64,000 nt of DNA from an uncultured Clostridia bacterium (GTDB taxonomy: Bacteria; Bacillota; Clostridia; Oscillospirales; Acutalibacteraceae): contig CALGUK010000033.1 in assembly GCA_937920235.1 (NCBI GenBank), positions 62,001 to 126,000 of the forward strand. The letters run 5' to 3'. The notes below the pieces were generated by a model that was given only the letters and a program-made list of their open reading frames with translations, made no database searches and was not told where the DNA came from. The position numbers and the translations under genes are program-made. Within the stretch, counting starts at the first letter, position 1, and each line of letters begins with the position of its first letter. Shown here in pieces: positions 60,724 to 64,000 of the stretch.

Positions 60724-62445
60724 ATGAAAAAAAGATTAAATGTTTTGTCTGGATTAGCCGCGGCAGGTGCTGCAGTAGGAGGCGGAATTGCTTATCTTAA
60801 AAAGAAAGATATCTGTCCCAAATGTGAACTGAAAAAGGCAATTGAAAAAACTAAAATCCACTATGTTAAGGATGAAATGTATAATAACGGAGCCGCATTA
60901 ACTCCACCTATGGGTTGGTCAAGTTGGAACATTTTCAGACAGCGTATAAATGAAAACGTTATTCTTGAAATTGCCGATGCAATGAAAAAATCCGGACTGG
61001 CCGATGCAGGATATGTTTATGTAAACCTTGACGACTGCTGGCAATCATCAATGCGTGATGAAAACGGAAAAATGCAAGGTGACTTATCGACATTCCCACA
61101 CGGAATAAAGTGGCTTGTTGATAGGATAAATGAAAAGGGAATGAAAGCTGGTATTTATTCCTCAAACGGAACGCTTACTTGTGAAGATTTACCGGCTTCC
61201 TTATATCACGAAAGAATTGATGCCGAAACATTTGCAGAGTGGGGTATCGAGTATTTTAAATATGACTTCTGTCATCATGTTCATATTCCTTCTGAAGCAC
61301 CTTATATTGACAGTATAACAATTATTGGCACTTCTATGAATGAAGAGTTGATTTACGAGGCAAAAAATGCCGTGCTGACAGGTGAGGCTAAGGTTGTTGA
61401 TGAAGGTAACGGATACAGCTATGTTAAAGGCTTGTCAAACGGACTCGGCAAAATTGAGTTCAAGGATATCGAGGTGCCCGAAAAGGGAGAATATGTATTG
61501 ACTCTTGTAATGAAAAAGAATACAAGTAAAGGTCAGTTCTGTGTTGTTACTGTTAACAGTGAAGATAAATACGATTTTCTTATTTCCGAGCAAAAGGCTT
61601 TTTCACGCGAGGGCAGACGACAAATCAAGATATACCTTGAAGCCGGGAAAAATACGATAAGTATTACAAATCCTGTTGCTTCTCTTATGGATAGTGCTGC
61701 AATGCAGTATGAAAAAATGGGAAAAGAGCTTGTCAGAGCAACAAAAAAATATGCTGAAGAAAACGGTTGCGAAGAAAAGAAAATTCTCTATTCTATCTGT
61801 GAATGGGGCTGGAACAGACCGTGGAAATGGGCAGGAAAAGCCGGAAATATATGGAGAACAACTCTTGATATTCAGCCTAACTGGAAATCTGTGCTCGGCA
61901 TATATGAGATAAATGTTAGACTTGACCAATATGCGTGTCCCGGAGCGTTTAACGATCCCGATATGCTTGAGGTAGGTAACGGTAACCTTACTTATGATGA
62001 AAATAAATCTCATTTCACACTCTGGGCTATGATGTCAGCTCCTTTAATTCTCGGAAACGATATCAGAGAATTTGTTAAACCCGACGGCACGGTTGATGAA
62101 AATAATAAGGTGCTGAAAATACTTACAGAAAAGGATATCATCGCTATTGATCAGGACAAACTAGGAATTCAATGCAAACGCATTAAAGCAGGCCTTAAGG
62201 ATATTTTGGTTAAACCTCTTGATAATAACGAGGTTGCTGTATGCTTCTTCAACAAAACAAGTTCCGATTCTGAAATTTCCTGCATGATGTCAGATATTCA
62301 TAATGTGACAACTGTCGCATTACCTGTGTCAGAATCCTATAAATGTGTTGAACTCTGGGATAAGACAGAATGTATCGTAACAGATAAGCTGTCAACCACT
62401 GTGAGACCTCATGGTGTCAAAATTTTCAGGATTTCATCACTTTAA
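60724..62445 (+). CDS. GH27 alpha-galactosidase-like enzyme with inserted domain
   Basis: Protein of 573 residues. Short N-terminal hydrophobic segment (VLSGLAAAGAAVGGGIAYL) with CPKC just after. GH27 barrel starts with ALTPPMGWSSWNIF and VNLDDCWQ; nucleophile Asp181 in YFKYDFC, acid/base Asp413 in FNDPDMLEVGNG. The distance from nucleophile to acid/base is about 230 residues against about 60 in the typical family, because a strand-rich domain of about 130 residues (190-325; for example VLTGEAKVVDEGNGYSYVKG and IKIYLEAGKNTISIT) is inserted; it resembles CBM35/CBM6-type carbohydrate-binding modules. C-terminal antiparallel beta domain present. Probably removes alpha-galactose from plant or host glycans. 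Isolated, no transporter nearby. Confidence 0.88.
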   Translation: MKKRLNVLSGLAAAGAAVGGGIAYLKKKDICPKCELKKAIEKTKIHYVKDEMYNNGAALTPPMGWSSWNIFRQRINENVILEIADAMKKSGLADAGYVYVNLDDCWQSSMRDENGKMQGDLSTFPHGIKWLVDRINEKGMKAGIYSSNGTLTCEDLPASLYHERIDAETFAEWGIEYFKYDFCHHVHIPSEAPYIDSITIIGTSMNEELIYEAKNAVLTGEAKVVDEGNGYSYVKGLSNGLGKIEFKDIEVPEKGEYVLTLVMKKNTSKGQFCVVTVNSEDKYDFLISEQKAFSREGRRQIKIYLEAGKNTISITNPVASLMDSAAMQYEKMGKELVRATKKYAEENGCEEKKILYSICEWGWNRPWKWAGKAGNIWRTTLDIQPNWKSVLGIYEINVRLDQYACPGAFNDPDMLEVGNGNLTYDENKSHFTLWAMMSAPLILGNDIREFVKPDGTVDENNKVLKILTEKDIIAIDQDKLGIQCKRIKAGLKDILVKPLDNNEVAVCFFNKTSSDSEISCMMSDIHNVTTVALPVSESYKCVELWDKTECIVTDKLSTTVRPHGVKIFRISSL

Positions 62446-62827
62446 TTCTAAATATTTTATTGAGCATTGAAAAGAATAATATCATAACCAAAGCGATTAC
62501 AAACCAACATATCGAAAATCTTAGTGATATTATTCCCATTATGTTTGCAGGTGTGTTGGTGTAATCCCATACTCCGAATGAAAAGAGTTTATTCACTATA
62601 AGCCCTACCGTGAACTCCAATGTTGTTATTACACCGCATCCCGCAAGCGCTTTTATGATAATCGGGGTATCGGAAAATGCTGAATAAATCATATATATTA
62701 TGAGTAGTGCCGAACCACCGGTAATTACCATTGACCAATGCGTGAAGCCTCTGAAAACAGATTCAAGAAAACCGTATCCCAATCCTCCGAACAGGAAAAT
62801 CATTAAGTATTTTTCTGAATTTTTCAA
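62426..62827 (-). CDS. CmpB/PF06541-family small membrane protein
   Basis: Protein of 133 residues with about four membrane helices. The pattern FLFGGLGYGFLESVFRGFTHWSMVITGG is that of the putative ABC transporter permease family PF06541 (CmpB-like). Function uncertain; despite the name there is no ATPase nearby. Convergent with the GH27 gene; the last 20 bp overlap. No terminator was seen between the two. Confidence 0.82.
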   Translation of the reverse strand: MKNSEKYLMIFLFGGLGYGFLESVFRGFTHWSMVITGGSALLIIYMIYSAFSDTPIIIKALAGCGVITTLEFTVGLIVNKLFSFGVWDYTNTPANIMGIISLRFSICWFVIALVMILFFSMLNKIFRIKVMKS

Positions 62828-62879
62828 TATAAATCACCCTGAAATACTATTCCCTGAAAACATCTTTATATTTCAGTAA

Positions 62880-64000
<1,121 letters not shown>

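Noticed and set aside
61603..62013. Minus-strand ORF of 136 codons inside the GH27 gene
   Set aside because: Shadow ORF; no start signal and no family resemblance.

Overview
The window (about 38-40% G+C by eye, both strands used but mostly +) looks like a chromosomal segment of a spore-forming, anaerobic, low-GC Firmicute of the class Clostridia, most likely an uncultured gut Ruminococcaceae/Oscillospiraceae-type organism. Pointers are the sporulation genes spoIIID, gerW/ytfJ and spoVM, remA, the cmk-plsC-ispH/S1 gene order with an IspH-S1 fusion, a type of IleRS with a divergent HIGH signature, a SAM-I and an FMN riboswitch, a PASTA kinase/PP2C pair, and a BspA-type leucine-rich surface protein. 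No tRNA, rRNA, CRISPR array, insertion sequence or prophage was recognised.

Layout. 1-5019: an operon-like run with a degenerate LCP-like protein (cut by the window edge), a transglutaminase-fold protein, the folate genes folE-folP-folB-folK and a DEDDh exonuclease. 5029-8937: a small accessory patch with two REP-like palindromes, an XRE repressor, a consensus promoter carrying two 17-bp operator-like palindromes, and a 1091-residue secreted LRR plus cysteine-peptidase-like protein. 8942-15867: spoIIID, ileS, a DUF1858 protein, trmK, a Nif3-like protein and rqcH. 15896-21680 (minus strand): metallophosphoesterase, DUF378, metK under a SAM-I riboswitch, ribU under an FMN riboswitch, an MFS carrier and manA. 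21802-26921: an APH-type kinase, an aspartate aminotransferase, ispD-ispF, and a DUF3343/cysteine-desulfurase-like pair. 27034-32756: cdaA-cdaR, a lipoprotein and a two-component system. 32769-37765: yqhQ, prmC, site-2 protease, scpA-scpB, DUF2953, gerW. 37839-52565: the long conserved housekeeping run rluB, GNAT-like, yicC, remA, gmk, rpoZ, priA, def, fmt, yugP, rsmB, rlmN, prpC, prkC, rsgA, thiN, a 48-residue membrane peptide and spoVM. 52614-60638: ackA (minus), tmcAL, an RpiR regulator, a flavoprotein, cmk, plsC and ispH-rpsA. 60724-64000: a GH27 enzyme with an inserted domain, a CmpB-family membrane protein and the 5' part of ligA.

Most of the window is ordinary core genome. The parts that go beyond that are the XRE/two-operator/LRR-peptidase unit (5237-8877), the spoIIID ribosome binding site buried in a terminator-like hairpin, an internal Shine-Dalgarno and in-frame ATG at the IspH/S1 junction, the short peptide gene paired with spoVM, a lipoprotein with calcium-loop-like motifs beside a two-component system and cdaAR, and a GH27 barrel interrupted by a carbohydrate-binding-like domain.
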